DNA from: Fagopyrum homotropicum
Taxonomy: Eukaryota > Streptophyta > Magnoliopsida > Caryophyllales > Polygonaceae
Assembly: GCA_033239125.1 (NCBI GenBank)
Contig: BSWB01000002.1
Location: 82,208,560-82,272,559 of the forward strand
Direction of reading: 5' to 3'
Length of the DNA: 64,000 nt
This document shows, one piece after another, positions 1-11,572 of this stretch; the first letter of the stretch is position 1, and the number at the start of each line of letters is the position of its first letter. Made by a program: the position numbers and the translations under genes. The notes beneath the pieces were generated by a model. The model was not told the DNA's origin. It was given only the letters and a program-made list of their open reading frames with translations, and ran no database searches.

Positions 1-467
1 ATCCCTCCAAATTAATTGTGCCGGATCATTTGTAGCACTTGAGGACGGAGCTCATAATCATGGGTTGCGGGATCTCCTAAACTTACACCCGGACGGTGCA
101 ATCTTTGGGCTGGATCCATACGTTGCCCTAACGTTTGTGGCTCCTCAATGATGATCGGCTCGAACCGAACATTAACCGCCGGCTGCGGTGGTGGTGGAGG
201 TTGTTGACGATTAAGCTCTCTTTGCACAAGAGCTTGCCTAATCTCTTCAATTTCCCTCCTAGTTGCTTCTTGCCTCTCATTGGAAAGTCTCCTCTCATTC
301 TCCAAGAGTTCATCCCTTAGCCTAATTTGCTCTAAGGCATCATCCAACTCAGCTTGAAGATCTCTTGCAGCAATCTCCTTCTTCTTAATGCTCTTAGATC
401 TAGCTTTAAGGGTTTTCTCCAGTTCGGGATCGAATGAAGCTAAATCCTTGCCACGAGATCTTCGCAA
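1..467 (-). pseudogene. gag: gag N-terminal fragment of element A
   Basis: Gag is the structural polyprotein that forms the cytoplasmic particle of the retrotransposon. The frame reads RRSRGKDLASFDPELEKTL, then a charged coiled-coil-like stretch (about residues 25-95, rich in E, R and Q), a proline run (QQPPPPPQP) and the family motif TLGQRMDPAQ. Sibling copies at 21484, 60698 and 63863 start at ATG directly before RRSR or RRTR. Here that codon is TTG (467 to 465), so the usual start is lost; the frame stays open upstream to 515. A TAA at 14-12 replaces the codon expected before FGG, probably a former CAA. The fragment runs off the window edge. Non-functional as seen; family assignment is secure. 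Confidence 0.88.
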
Positions 468-585
468 GCACCTAAAGAATGAGAGATATCCTGAAAATTC
501 AAAGACAACAACCAAACACGATCAAAAGCAACAAGAAAGACCTACACTATAACCATTCACAAACAATGATTCAATCTAGACCTAG

Positions 586-603
586 TCCCCGGCAACGGCG
601 CCA
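586..603 (-). other. Primer-binding site, tRNA-Asp type (element A)
   Basis: The minus strand reads TGGCGCCGTTGCCGGGGA, complementary to the 3' end of plant tRNA-Asp, the usual primer of Athila elements. It lies 6 nt inside the LTR end, after AGTTTT. It would prime minus-strand DNA synthesis. Confidence 0.9.
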
Positions 604-609
604 AAAACT

Positions 610-2433
610 TGTTATGCTAAGATTGTGTAACACAAAAGTCTTAAATTTAAACTCGATATATTTTCCTAACTCCTAGCGAAAACACAATGCATGGGTCGTT
701 TTGTAGCAAGGATAGTATTCCGAGGTCGAACACAAAAGCTAAGGTGAAATCGAATCAAATGAATGATTATGGATAGAGCAAATCTAGTCTAAGAAAAGAG
801 AAAGGAATAAAGAAATGAAAATCATAATGTTTTTGGATTTTTTTTGTGGTGATCAAACAACATCACAATTGATGCAAGATTATAAAACAAACTAATAAAT
901 CTAGCTAGCAACACAAACAGGCAACACAAACACGAGATATGTGATCAAAGAGAGAAAAGCGGATTCTAGGGGTTAGGAATTCCGGTTATGGCATTGAAAT
1001 CAAGCTTCTAATCTACCTTGGACTAGCTATGGTAAGTTGGGAAGAAATGTTTCTCAAATGGGGTAAATCACCGGGTAGGTCTCATGACCCACTAAACCCG
1101 CAACTAAGGTTCTATCACCGGGTAAGTCTCTAGGAGCCTAAGGTTGGGAAATCTACACAAACCGGATTTCTATCTAGGGGTATAACCTCTCCTTACCGGG
1201 TAAGTCTCGGGAAGGCAAGTCCTAAACATCAATCCTTGCACACTCAGTCCAATAGCGGCTTATGAGGCTCACTACTACCTAGAGTTCGTCGTCATTGGTA
1301 CTTAAGCTCGGAAATCACCGGGTAGGTCTCTTTCCTCACTTAGTTTGCTAGCATTAGGTCACCCTAGGCTAGATTATGTTTAACAAACACTAGGATTTCA
1401 ACAATCTAACATCCTAACATTCAGATTTATCAATACAAGCACAACAGAGAAAATCACGGGTTGTTTATACTAAAAGACGGGCGTGGTTCTTGAAGAACTG
1501 ACCGTGATTTCTAACAAAGGTTAGGTTCGAGCAAGAAAATCATCCAAGGATACATTTAAGTCTATTCTATCATAGTCCAAGCCATAACCATCATTCCGTT
1601 ACCCTAGAATCACTACTATTTAGCCAACAACAAGAATTTTAACATTCAAACTCAACAAGCAAACATTCATGGCTTCCATAGCAAGAAAATGAAATGAAAG
1701 AGAAGAGAAACAAGTAAACACAAGTAAACCAAGTTGAATATATGTTTAAGAAATACTTACAACCCTTCAAAAGAAGGTCTAAATCGTTCCTTACAAATCC
1801 TTGCAAATGTCTTCAACAAGTTCACTCAAAAACCACTCAAAAGCTATAAAAACTCTAAAACTACTGTTGTTCTTCTTCTTCTCCAGATCAGAGTGTTTTT
1901 GCTTCGTCCCAAGAGTAGCCTCCAATGGAGTGATGTGTAATGAGAGAGTGTGGGAGAGGATCCTCTAGTATCAGCCTGCAGGACCACTTATACCCTCCAT
2001 TAAGGGCAAGAGTCGGTTATGGAGATCGTGGGACAGCTGTCACAGCTGTTCAAAGAGAACCACGGCCAAAACCACGGGCGTGGAAATGGCCTTTGGGCCG
2101 TGGTTTTGGTGGTTCAGCTTCCTTTGGATCGTTAAGCCACGAGTTGGTGCAAGGCATGCACCAACAAGGTCATATGTGTTCTTCTTAGCTCCTACCTTGC
2201 TTCTTAATGAGTCCGGAAGTGTGTCATCACGAGGAATGATCCTCGAATGTATCGATTAAGCTCCAAAAGCTCCCTAAAATACCTTCAAAACCGACAAAAG
2301 CCCGTGTAGACGTCTATCTCGACAATATGCATGAATTAAGCGTAAACGTCATGAACTAATGCCAAACCATGCATGAATAACCGGAAAACTATCTAAATGG
2401 ATGCCTAAACTAACGTCATAAATTGTGTTATCA
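610..2433 (-). repeat. 5' LTR of element A (about 1.82 kb)
   Basis: On the minus strand the LTR begins TGATAACACAATTTATGAC and ends CATAACA next to the primer-binding site. The start is homologous to the LTR of N at 61883, so A, N and G share a backbone. The interior has several copies of a CCGGGTAAGTCTC phrase (around 1071-1330) that recurs in the other Athila LTRs. CACGG/CGTGG dyads lie near 2059-2085 and 1470-1505, that is about 370 and 940 nt from the LTR start. No gene is seen inside it; open frames here are short and not shared with other copies. Confidence 0.9.
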
Positions 2434-2889
2434 TCGACCTCAATACCTCGGTTGGAAACGAGGTGTCCTAGAACAATTGCTTCGCTAACCATAAAGTGAC
2501 ACTTCTTCTAATTCAGAACAAGATTAGCGTCTTCACAACGTTGTATCACTAGAGAAAGGTTAGATAAACAATCATCAAAAGAGGAACCATATACCGAAAA
2601 GTCATCCATGAATACCTCCATGATCTCCTCAATGTACTCGGAAAAGATAGCCATCATACAACATTGGAAGGTAGCAGGTGCGTTACATAATCCGAATGGC
2701 ATGCTCCTATAAGCGAATGTCCCCCATGGACAAGTGAAAGTGGTCTTTTCTTGATCATCCGGATGGATAGGAATCTGAAAGAAGCCACTATAACAATCTA
2801 GATAGCAAAAATGGGAGTGTTGAGCTAACCGTTCGGACATTTGGTCGATGAAGGGAAGCGGGAAGTGGTCCTTCCGAGTAGCCACGTTT
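2434..2889 (-). pseudogene. pol: Athila-like reverse transcriptase, downstream half (element C)
   Basis: The minus-strand frame reads ATRKDHFPLPFIDQM, YSGFFQIPIHPDDQEKTTF, MPFGLCNAPATF and the catalytic VFMDDFSVYGSS (FMDD box), then CEDANLVLN followed by a TAG where element E has TGG (LVLNWEKC). RT copies element RNA into DNA. The 5' end meets the upstream half at 11410-11572 once Tekay element B is removed; the 3' end is cut by element A at 2433. So this is the oldest recognisable layer on the left side of the window. The catalytic box is intact but the gene is split by two insertions and has nonsense codons. Confidence 0.92.
2885..2889. repeat. Target-site duplication of element B, left copy
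   Basis: CGTTT directly precedes the TGTAACACCCC terminus; the same five bases follow the other terminus at 11410-11414. A five-base duplication is what Ty3/gypsy integrases leave. Confidence 0.92.
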
Positions 2890-5037
2890 TGTAACACCCC
2901 GAATCCGCTAGATATCGGGAAGCTATGGGCGAGACCTCACAATGGGTCCCGACCCTTAGCTTGACAACAATTTCACCGGAACATTCCAAAATCGCACAAA
3001 TAAAGGCAAAAACGTAAATAAATTTTAATGCAAATGATGAGAAAACCCGAAAGAAAGCAACAACAAACTTCAGCCGAGGTACAACTCAAACAAAACGCCA
3101 AACAAACGGCACACGAAATGCAATAACCGAAAGACAAAACACAAGACAACCCCAACTCAAAACCATTCCTAGAATGTACGGACCCCGGCTGCCCACCCTT
3201 CCGGATCTCTCGGAGCATGCCTAACCTGCAAGGCAAACTACAACATTTGGTATAAAACCGTTAGCTTATATTCGAAGTATTAGAATTAACGGGAAAGGCA
3301 CAAACACATGAATAACATCATAAACACACAACATACTTAAAAGCACACCAATCCGGTTTATTATCTTTATTATGATTAAGTCATATCCCGTTCTAATTCA
3401 ACTTAGATTTGTGACACGAGACGACCGTGGTCCCGCCTCGGTCCCTATTTCCGGCATGGAACGGTACGGATACCTCCGACCGTCTACCTAGCACGGCTAG
3501 TCGCCGAGAACCTCCTAGACTCTTGCAAGAGCTAGGCATAAGATGTCATCGCCCGTTATCATACACTTGGGCCAAAATAACATAAAGGTCGGTAATCCTA
3601 TTTCTAGTTTCGTTGTAATATAAATGATAAACACACACCACCAAACACGCATCAACGCTAATAAAAAGAATACGAGCTAAGTAAGTCCGGAGACTTACCT
3701 CGTCACCACACTCAACTCACAACACTCTCGCTTCCTTAAGGGAGGAATATCATAACCTGCTCACAAGAAGATAACTATATCAACAACAACAACCTCACAA
3801 TAGAAGTCTAAGACTTATATACAAATGATCAACGCAAGACCATTTGACTCTCAAATTCTAGGACCGCATCCTAGAATCTCTCATGCTCACACCACACTCA
3901 ACAAGCTAGAAGTCCTAAGACTTCTAAACCCTCGGATCTCGCAAGATCAAAACTCACAACACCACTAGGATAACATGCCTAGTCTCAACAACTTAAAAGG
4001 AAACACTCTACCCTAGGATACGCATATCCTAGTCCACAACCTCACACCCACAACTCAAAATCTCACTCTCACAAGTCTCACAAGAAACAGCCTACACTCA
4101 TCCCACGACTCAACTCAAAACATACATCAATCAACCTTAGAACATAATAAGATCCTCGAACACTCACCTAAGATGCAAGCTACTACTTGGCATTCTTATC
4201 AATCCTAGTTCCAGTCCTAGCATGATACTATCATTAACCCTCTCTAAGATCAACTAAGAATACATACTCAAGGTAGGGAACTCAACAAGCAAAGGCACGG
4301 GATCGGAAGAAAGAAGAGCAGCCGCGAAAGGGGAAAGAAGACCGCAAGGGGAGGCCGACCGAAGCTGGAGCCTCCCCTGCGGCTCAAGCTGGCCGCCCCC
4401 GCGGTCGAACAGCAGTGGCCCATTCCGCCATGGTTTCTTCGGTAGATCCTTGATGTGTTGATGCCTCCTAGCTTCCTTGCTCCACCCTAGATGTTCTCCA
4501 CACACAATAGCATCATACATGGCATCCCAAACTCGATCCCAATCACATGCAAGTCAAATGGAAGAAAAAGAATAAGGTGAAGCTATGGCTTCCACCATTG
4601 AAGCTTGAGGAAGAAGAAGAAGATGGAAAGGGGAGAATAAGATTACCTACAACAGCTTGGTTAGGATCTTCTACTTCCATCACGAATCCAAAAGGGTCAG
4701 CTTACACATCAAAGGAGGAAGAACAAAGGAAGGTCAAAGAAGGAGATGAAGCCAAAGAAGAAGAGGAGCATCAGACGTGAAAGAGAGAAATGAAAAGGAT
4801 AGAGAGAGAAGGAAAGAGGGCTGTCACAAAAAGAGGGAGCTCAAGGGTCAGCTAACCCATTCTCCTAAAAATGCTAGGAATCGAGGGGTCCAAAGCGAGG
4901 GTGAAAAACGAGAAATTGGAACGAGATTTTGGAATAAACCCGACACTCGGAACATCGTGCCTGCGGGAAAACTGAGTTGCGCCTGCGGGAAGGTCGTTAA
5001 ACCTCTAAACAGCCGGAATAAAATTTCGGATGTTACA
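2890..5037 (-). repeat. 3' LTR of element B (about 2.15 kb)
   Basis: On the minus strand it runs from TGTAACATCCGAAATTTTAT (5037) to GGGGTGTTACA (2890). It is homologous along its length to 9315-11409, with a segment near 4700 present only here. GC-rich dyads of the type CCTGCGGG and CCCCTGCGG lie at about 4968-5000 and 4340-4405, roughly 50 and 650 nt from the LTR start. Open frames inside it (for example 4547-5097 plus) are low-complexity E/K-rich sequence and are not taken as genes. Confidence 0.9.
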
Positions 5038-8000
5038 ACTAATCGCCCTAAAAACAAGTTTCGTCCCGAAACTTTGATTACGCAAAACTCTCGGTAAGAA
5101 CTCGGTAACCATTCAAAACCGTAACGTGTAACTCCCTAATCGGTAACCATCACCCACTCGTGTAGCCACGTCAAGACCTCGCAAGGCCTGCATACATACT
5201 CGGGTGAACCGTGTAGCGCATAAGAGTCAAAAGCTAACCAATCATACACACATTCCCTCTCGGGGCACCAAACACATAGAAACACACATGCACCTAATAT
5301 CTACCCCAACGGCCAACATGATGTAACTAGGTCAATGTAAACTCCTACAAAGATACTATCTCACATCCTCTCGGTAGCCTCATCGGCTCCTCGTCTAACC
5401 CTACATCATCACAACTACGATCATATCTCGAGCCATACACGTCTTCCAACGACCGTCACACCTGAAATATGGAGAACATCATCCACTCTCGGTGGCCACG
5501 TCACTAGTAAACCACTTCCTCACACGCGTCATATCTCCAAAAAGGTCCAATATACTAGGACCAAACTCCCTTCTAGTAGCCAACACGTATGATGCCTATA
5601 CTCACCAATTCTAACATTATAGGGTACTACACTTCCATCCACAACTTGCTTCGAACAATGCCTTCACAACGGTGCCTCTCAACTGTCGTATCGATAGCTC
5701 AAGCCAAGGGAGGGTATCAAGTCTACCTTTACCCCCTTAACTCGCACACATACCCTCTACAAGGCATCGATTGGTCACCAAAGTTCTTCGTGCTCGATCC
5801 ATTATCCTACGTGAAACTATCATGTAAGACATAGGATCTCTTATGCGGCACGATCCTGCTGCCCACAAATTCCCGAAACCAAACGCTCATCTCCATCCGA
5901 GAAATCGATGCTCGGTATACCAAACATCTTGCTATCAAATTAAGGACTTCCCAATTAGCCGACTTATCGGCCTTGTTTCCCAAAAATGGTATCAATATGT
6001 CATCTCCATCGGTTGGTTCCCAATGACTCAAACACGTCAGCTTTGTTACATAGTCCCAAACTAGTACAATCTCTCTAGAGGTATTCTACTAATCCCACTG
6101 CGTAACTCACGGTGGATGAAGTCTTCTTTCTCGTCTTATGGTGCTCAACCGGACCAACGCCATGGTCTGAATAAACCATCGGCCCATACGGTAACTATGG
6201 GGTCTCTCCTCGTAACCTTCTATCCCGGATCCTTCTCAAAGCCCTTCAAAGACCATCTTTAACTAACGTCCTTAACCATCTCTAAATGTCGGCTCTGCGG
6301 GGTACTCAACTCTTGCTGAGTGAGTATCATACTCTTATCGTTCATACATGGCTAGCATGTTACTTTGTAGCTAAACCGATACCACCATAAGCACGTGTCC
6401 CAAAGTGGCTAATCTTCGACCAATAGGCGGTCATTTTTCTTACGTACCAACAATTGTCCTTGTACACACGAAACCTCTCTTGTCACTTTATACGCATCCC
6501 AAGCCCTGCTTGGATGTATCCACAATGTCATAAGTCCCCATAACTCAACGCTGGTGCAAGAGCAAACGGACTAGAGGTCACTCACCTCTTCCGCTTCCAA
6601 TAAAACTCCACGGATACGTCTCGAATCGCACGATCTAATTGACTTCTTTAGAAGGGTAGAAAATGTCAAGGTCATTCCGCAATTCGGCGGTTATGACCCG
6701 CCAACTTATAAGCTTCACCTCTCCTCCACGTACCTTGAAGGTATTACCGTACTATCTTCTCGTTCTCCTCCGATTTACTAGATATCCTCAACCCGCTATG
6801 TTTCTTAGGAAGTCACATCGGACGTCTCAACCGGCCTAGATAACTCTAGTTATCCTCTTACCCTGCATAACCGGTATCCTTTTCGTCCTATTTCACGCTC
6901 GTCCCTCTCATTTCTGAGAGTAAAACAAGGCATCCTCAAATCTCATCATAAGAATCATTAGCGCAACTCATGCATCACAATTGTCGTACACTCCTTAGGT
7001 TAGGGTCCACCTTGGAACTGCCTGAAACAACACCAATGCGCGACTTAATCCCAACTCGATTCAGAAAACCAATGGATACTCATATGTGCAAACTCCAACT
7101 CATCGATCACACTTGTGATCTCAAATGGCTTCCTACACTTGTAGCAACCATATCGGCCCTAAACGCCGCCTTATGAAGGTCCTTTCTTCTCTTCATCCAA
7201 AACTGATGATGTCTCAACTCCAAGTTGATCTAATCGACATCGCACTCACATGCGACTAGTATTAACGGCCATCCACTACAAAGAAGTTTCCCTTACTCGT
7301 CGTTCACCATACATATCTCTTGGAAATCAAGTACAACTTCCCGACTCATACTTTTCCTCCTAAGTCTTATCGGGAAGCCTGGAAGGGAAGACCGGAAGAA
7401 ATTCCCCATTCCAAACCACTGAAACTTCTAACTCAAGAATTCTCAAGCACAATCACCTTAAGCTTAAAGTTTACAATGCTACTGCGGCTACGACCTTTCA
7501 TTTCACACCGTAGCCTTCATGGCTCCTTTGGGTGAGTCTAACCACTTTGACTCATTTCTTGTTCCCGACAACTTATCATTTGTTCCATAAGGACAAAATA
7601 CCATGCATCTCCTTCTCATTTCTTCATTTGCTCAAAGCAACTCGGGACCTTCACTCTCCTCTAGATCCCTCTAGGTCTTTATGTGCTTAAACCCTTAAGG
7701 TTCTAATCCGCGCCATTCCTCCATATGCCAAAACTCGAGACTTATAAAGGTCGCCAAAAAGGGTCATTCCATCACTCTGCGGGAGGTCTATTACCGTTAC
7801 TAGCTTAAACCACTTAACGTTATGTTGCTCAAAACAATCACGATTCTGCTGATGTACTTCTTATCATTGGCATCTAACCGTAGGAAAACTCCCATCTTTG
7901 TTATGGTTCCTTTGTAATCTCCACTTGATGTTATACCTCCAATCTACAACTTTACCATGGTAACCCGCATTTAATGCGTTCTCAGTCATCACCGTTAACC

Positions 8001-9297
8001 TTGTGGTTGGCCTTCCCTGAGGTCAACGACTTACCAATTCTTAATACTTTATGACACTATTCTAATGATGGCTACCCTCCTTGTGGTATTCTACCTCATC
8101 TCCGTTAGCTCCTTCCACGTTCCGTGCTTTCTTCCTTTTCCATAATATAATCACACTCTTATAGGCCTCACATCTCGTATAACTCATCTACAAAAGCTTA
8201 ACCGCACCTCGTAACATCTCATAAGCGTGTCTCTTGGTCGTTGTCCTAAGTCCTTTCACCACTAAAGCTCCTTGTCACGTCATTCTTCGTCTCGGGGTCA
8301 CATCTATTAACACTTCTATCTCCTTGGCGTGTCCTAGCCTTATCACCATAACGGAAGTCGGTTTTATCCACGTGAATCTTCTCGTTACTCTCGAAATTTT
8401 GACTCTCCCCTTAACGGTACCTCGTAAGCTTAACTTACGGTATCCTCCATCTTTCACACTAGGTTCGATCATTCTTCACATCTTGACTCCAAAGGTTAGT
8501 AGCCTCTAAGGGAAGCTTCACTTATCATAATGGGACACCGCCTTTAATTTTGTTAGAATGCTCCCATCCCTGCCTTGACTCGCATCTTCAGTAGTTCCCG
8601 CATCTTCTTGAAAAACTTATATACGTTAACTCCGTAGATCTTGCTATCTTTCCATTCACGCCTTATTTGGTAACCACTTCACATCTTCATGTTACTCTCT
8701 TAAATTGTCTCGTTTTCTTCTTTTGCTTGGTTGGCCTTCCTTGGCGTTGTCTCCAATCCTTATCTCCGACATCCTTTAAAAGGAATTCAAGCTCGTCGTT
8801 GTGTTCGTTAGCACGAAATGCCCAACTCGATACTTGAGCGTCTTCATCTACTTATGAACGTCTTCATAAGCTACATCATAATCTTAAAGGTGATGATATC
8901 GTATCATCATGTTAGCTCAAAGGTCCTATAACTCTACATACTACTATATGTATAAATCTACATATACATAACTATATAAGTCATAAGCCCATAAACATCC
9001 AACATACCATCATATCAATACAATGTCTAAAACATATAATAGTCCACACATACAACTATATAGACATAAATCATGTCCATCATGCAACTATAAACCTCCT
9101 ATCCATATCTATATATATACATATATATACCAATTCCAATAACTAAGCTGCCGAGATCCGCGGAAGGAGTGGTGGTCCGTACATTCTACCCCGACTCATG
9201 CAAGTGAATTTTGAAAATGAAAACTCAGAACCCGTTGGGTTCTGTTTATACCTAATTCGGCCTTTAGAAGATTGTGAGTGCCATTGGTGTCAACCTA
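5038..9297 (-). pseudogene. Degenerate gag-pol interior of element B
   Basis: Position between the LTRs and the primer site show this is the former coding interior. Reading on the minus strand, the start (9297 to about 9120) matches the leader of element F, including the phrase around ATGCATGAGTCGGGGT and a short TA-rich tract at 9105-9135. The end has a CGGGACGAAACTTG phrase (about 5050-5075) found just before the 3' LTR of F as well. Near 5365-5405 the frame reads RRGADEAT, a relic of the C-terminal part of a chromodomain, the module that guides chromovirus integrases to heterochromatin. Between these I find no protease, RT or integrase motif that survives translation. The interior is far more decayed than the LTRs. 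Confidence 0.75.
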
Positions 9298-9311
9298 GGG
9301 CTCTGATACCA
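9298..9311 (-). other. Primer-binding site, initiator tRNA-Met type (element B)
   Basis: The minus strand reads TGGTATCAGAGCCC three bases inside the LTR end (9315). It is complementary to the 3' end of initiator tRNA-Met, the usual chromovirus primer. Confidence 0.9.
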
Positions 9312-9314
9312 CTT

Positions 9315-11409
9315 TGTAACACCCCGAATCCGCGGGATATCGGGATGCTATGGGCGAGACCTCACAATGGGTCCCGACCTTAGCTTGACAACAATTACAC
9401 CAGACCTTTCCAACATGGCACAAATAAAGGCAAAAACGTAAATTAATTTTAATGCAAATAATGAGAAAACCCGAAAGAAAGCAACAACAAACTTCATCCG
9501 AGGTACAACTCAAACCAAACGCCAAACAAGCGGCACACAAAACGCAATAACCGAAAGACAAAACACAAGACAACCGCAACTCAAAACCCTTCCTAGATTG
9601 TACGGACCCCGGCTACCCACCCTTCTGGATCTCTCGGAGCATGCCTAACCTGCAAGGAAAACTACAACATTCGGTATTTAACCGTTAGCTTATATTTGAA
9701 GCATTAGAATTAATGGGAAAGGCACAAACACATGAAAAACATCATAAACAGACAACATACTCAAAAGCACACCAATCCGGTTTATTATCTTTATTATGAT
9801 TAAGTCATATCCCGTTCTAATTCAACTTAGATTTGTGACACAAGACGACCGTGGTCCCGCCTCGGTCCCTATTTCCGGCATGGAACGGTACGGATACCTC
9901 CGACCGTCTAACCAGCACGGCTGGTCGCCGAGAGCCTCCTAGACTCTCGCAAGAGCAAGACAGATGATGTCATCGCCCGTTATCATACACTTGCGCCAAA
10001 ATAACATAAAGGTCGGTAATCCTATTTCCAGTTTTGTTGTTATAACATAAACGATAAACACACACCACCAAACACGCATCAACGCTAATACAAAGTATAC
10101 GAGCTAAGTAAGTCCGGAGACTTACCTCGTCACCACACTCAACTCACAATACTCTCGCTTCCTTAGGGGAGGAAGACCATAACCTGCTCACAAGAAGATA
10201 ACTATATCAACAACAACCCACTCACAATAGAAGTCTAAGACTTCTATACAAATGATCAACGCAAGACCATTTGACTATCAAATTCTAGGACCGCATCCTA
10301 GAATCTCTCATGCTCACACCACACTCAACAAGCTAGAAGTCCTAAGACTTCTAAACCCTCGGATCTCGCAAGATTAAAACTCACAACACCACTAGGATAA
10401 CATGCGTAGTCTCAACAACGTCAAAGGCAACACTCTACGCTAGGATATGCATATCCTAGTCCACAACCTCAAACCCACAACTCACAATTTCACTCTCACA
10501 AGTCTCGCAAGAAACAACCTACACTCATCCCACGACTATACTCAGAACATACATCACTCAACCATAGAACATAATAAGATCCTCGAACACTCACCTAAGG
10601 TGCAAGCCACTACTTGGCATTCTTATCAATCCTAGGTCTAGTCCTAGCATGATACTATTATCAACCCTCTCTAAGATCAACTAAGAATACATACTCAAGC
10701 TAGGGAACTCACCAAGCGAAGGCACAGGATCGGAAGGAAGAAGAGCAGCCGCGAAAGGGGAAAGAAGACCGCAAGGGGAGGCCGACTGAAGCTGCAGCTG
10801 CCCTTGCGGCCTGGGCTGGCCGCCCCTGCGGCTCAGGCTGGCAGCCCCCGCGGTCGAACAGTAGTTGCCGATTCCGCCATGGTTTCTTCGGTAGATCCTT
10901 GATGTGTTGATGCCTCCTAGCTTCCTTACTCCACCCTAGATGTTCTTCACACACAATAGCATCATACAAGGCATCCCAAACTCGATCCCAGTCACATGCA
11001 AGTCAAAGGGAAGGAAAAGAACAAGGTGAAGCTATGGCTTCCACCATTGAAGCTTGAGGAAGAAGAAGATGGAAGGGGGAGAAGAAGATTACCTACAACA
11101 GCTTGGCTAGGATCTTCTACTTCCATCACAAACCCAAAAGGGTCACACGTGAAAGAGAGAAATGAAAAGGAGAGAGAGAGAAGGAAAGAGGGCTGTCACA
11201 AAAAGAGGGAGCTCAAGGGTAAGCTGACCCATTCTCCTAAAAACGCTAGGAACCGAGGGGTCCAAAGCGATGGTGAAAAACGAGAAATCGGAACGAGATT
11301 TTGGAATAAACCCGACACTCAGCACTTCGTGCCTGCGGGAAAACTGAGTTGCGCCTGCGGGAAGGTCATTAAACCTCTAAACACCGGGAATAAAATTCTG
11401 GATGTAACA
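9315..11409 (-). repeat. 5' LTR of element B (about 2.1 kb)
   Basis: On the minus strand it starts TGTTACATCCAGAATTTTA (11409) and ends GGGGTGTTACA (9315). It differs from the 3' LTR by many substitutions and several indels, so the insertion is not recent. GC-rich dyads lie near 11330-11375 and 10785-10860, matching the positions in the other LTR. Confidence 0.9.
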
Positions 11410-11414
11410 CGTTT
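11410..11414. repeat. Target-site duplication of element B, right copy
   Basis: CGTTT follows the LTR terminus GATGTAACA and matches 2885-2889. The Athila RT reading continues across it. Confidence 0.92.
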
Positions 11415-11572
11415 AGCTTCCTATAATCGATGCACATCCTCTAGCCAGTAACGATCCCAGTTGGAATCAACTCGTTGTTCTTATTCGTTACAACAGTCAT
11501 CCCTCCTTTCTTTGGAACTACATGCACCGGGCTCACCCACTTGCTATCCGATATGGGAAATATGATACCTGT
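11410..11572 (-). pseudogene. pol: Athila-like reverse transcriptase, upstream part (element C)
   Basis: The minus-strand frame reads PISDSKWVSPVHVVPKKGG, then NKNNELIPTGIVTG, a TAG in place of the tryptophan seen in element E (TGWRMYIDYRKLN), and RMCIDYRKLN. This is the N-terminal RT region, including the conserved IDYRKLN stretch before the first catalytic motif. It continues into 2889-2434 when element B is removed. The upstream end is cut at 11573 by the 3' LTR of element D. Confidence 0.9.

Larger units (their letters stand above)
1..2433 (-). mobile_element. Athila-like Ty3/gypsy element A, 5' portion
   Basis: On the minus strand a complete 5' LTR (2433 to 610) is followed by a tRNA-Asp primer-binding site (603 to 586) and the start of gag (about 467 to 1). 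The rest of the element lies beyond the left edge. The tRNA-Asp primer and the gag N-terminus match the Athila-like elements elsewhere in this window. The element is inserted in an older Athila RT (entry at 2434-2889). The base quintet next to the LTR is TCGAC at 2434-2438; its partner would lie outside the window, so the target duplication cannot be tested. Confidence 0.9.
2890..11409 (-). mobile_element. Tekay/Del-like chromovirus B, complete but decayed
   Basis: Two LTRs (9315-11409 upstream and 2890-5037 downstream on the minus strand) flank a 4.3-kb interior. The initiator tRNA-Met primer site sits inside the 5' LTR, and CGTTT is duplicated at both ends. The element splits an Athila RT (C). 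Its primer region, LTR 3' end and relics of a chromodomain resemble Tekay element F. LTR length is about 2.1 kb and total length about 8.5 kb. No frame in the interior stays open for a recognisable domain, so it cannot be autonomous. Confidence 0.92.

Noticed and set aside
1071..1330. Regularly spaced CCGGGTAAGTCTC copies as a CRISPR-like array
   Set aside because: The copies are a recurrent phrase of Athila LTRs, with uneven spacing and related intervals, in plant nuclear DNA.
4547..5097. Charged E/K-rich open frames, also at 10996-11451
   Set aside because: They lie antisense inside the two LTRs of element B, are low in complexity, and differ between the two LTR copies by frame-changing indels (one joined frame in one copy, two in the other).
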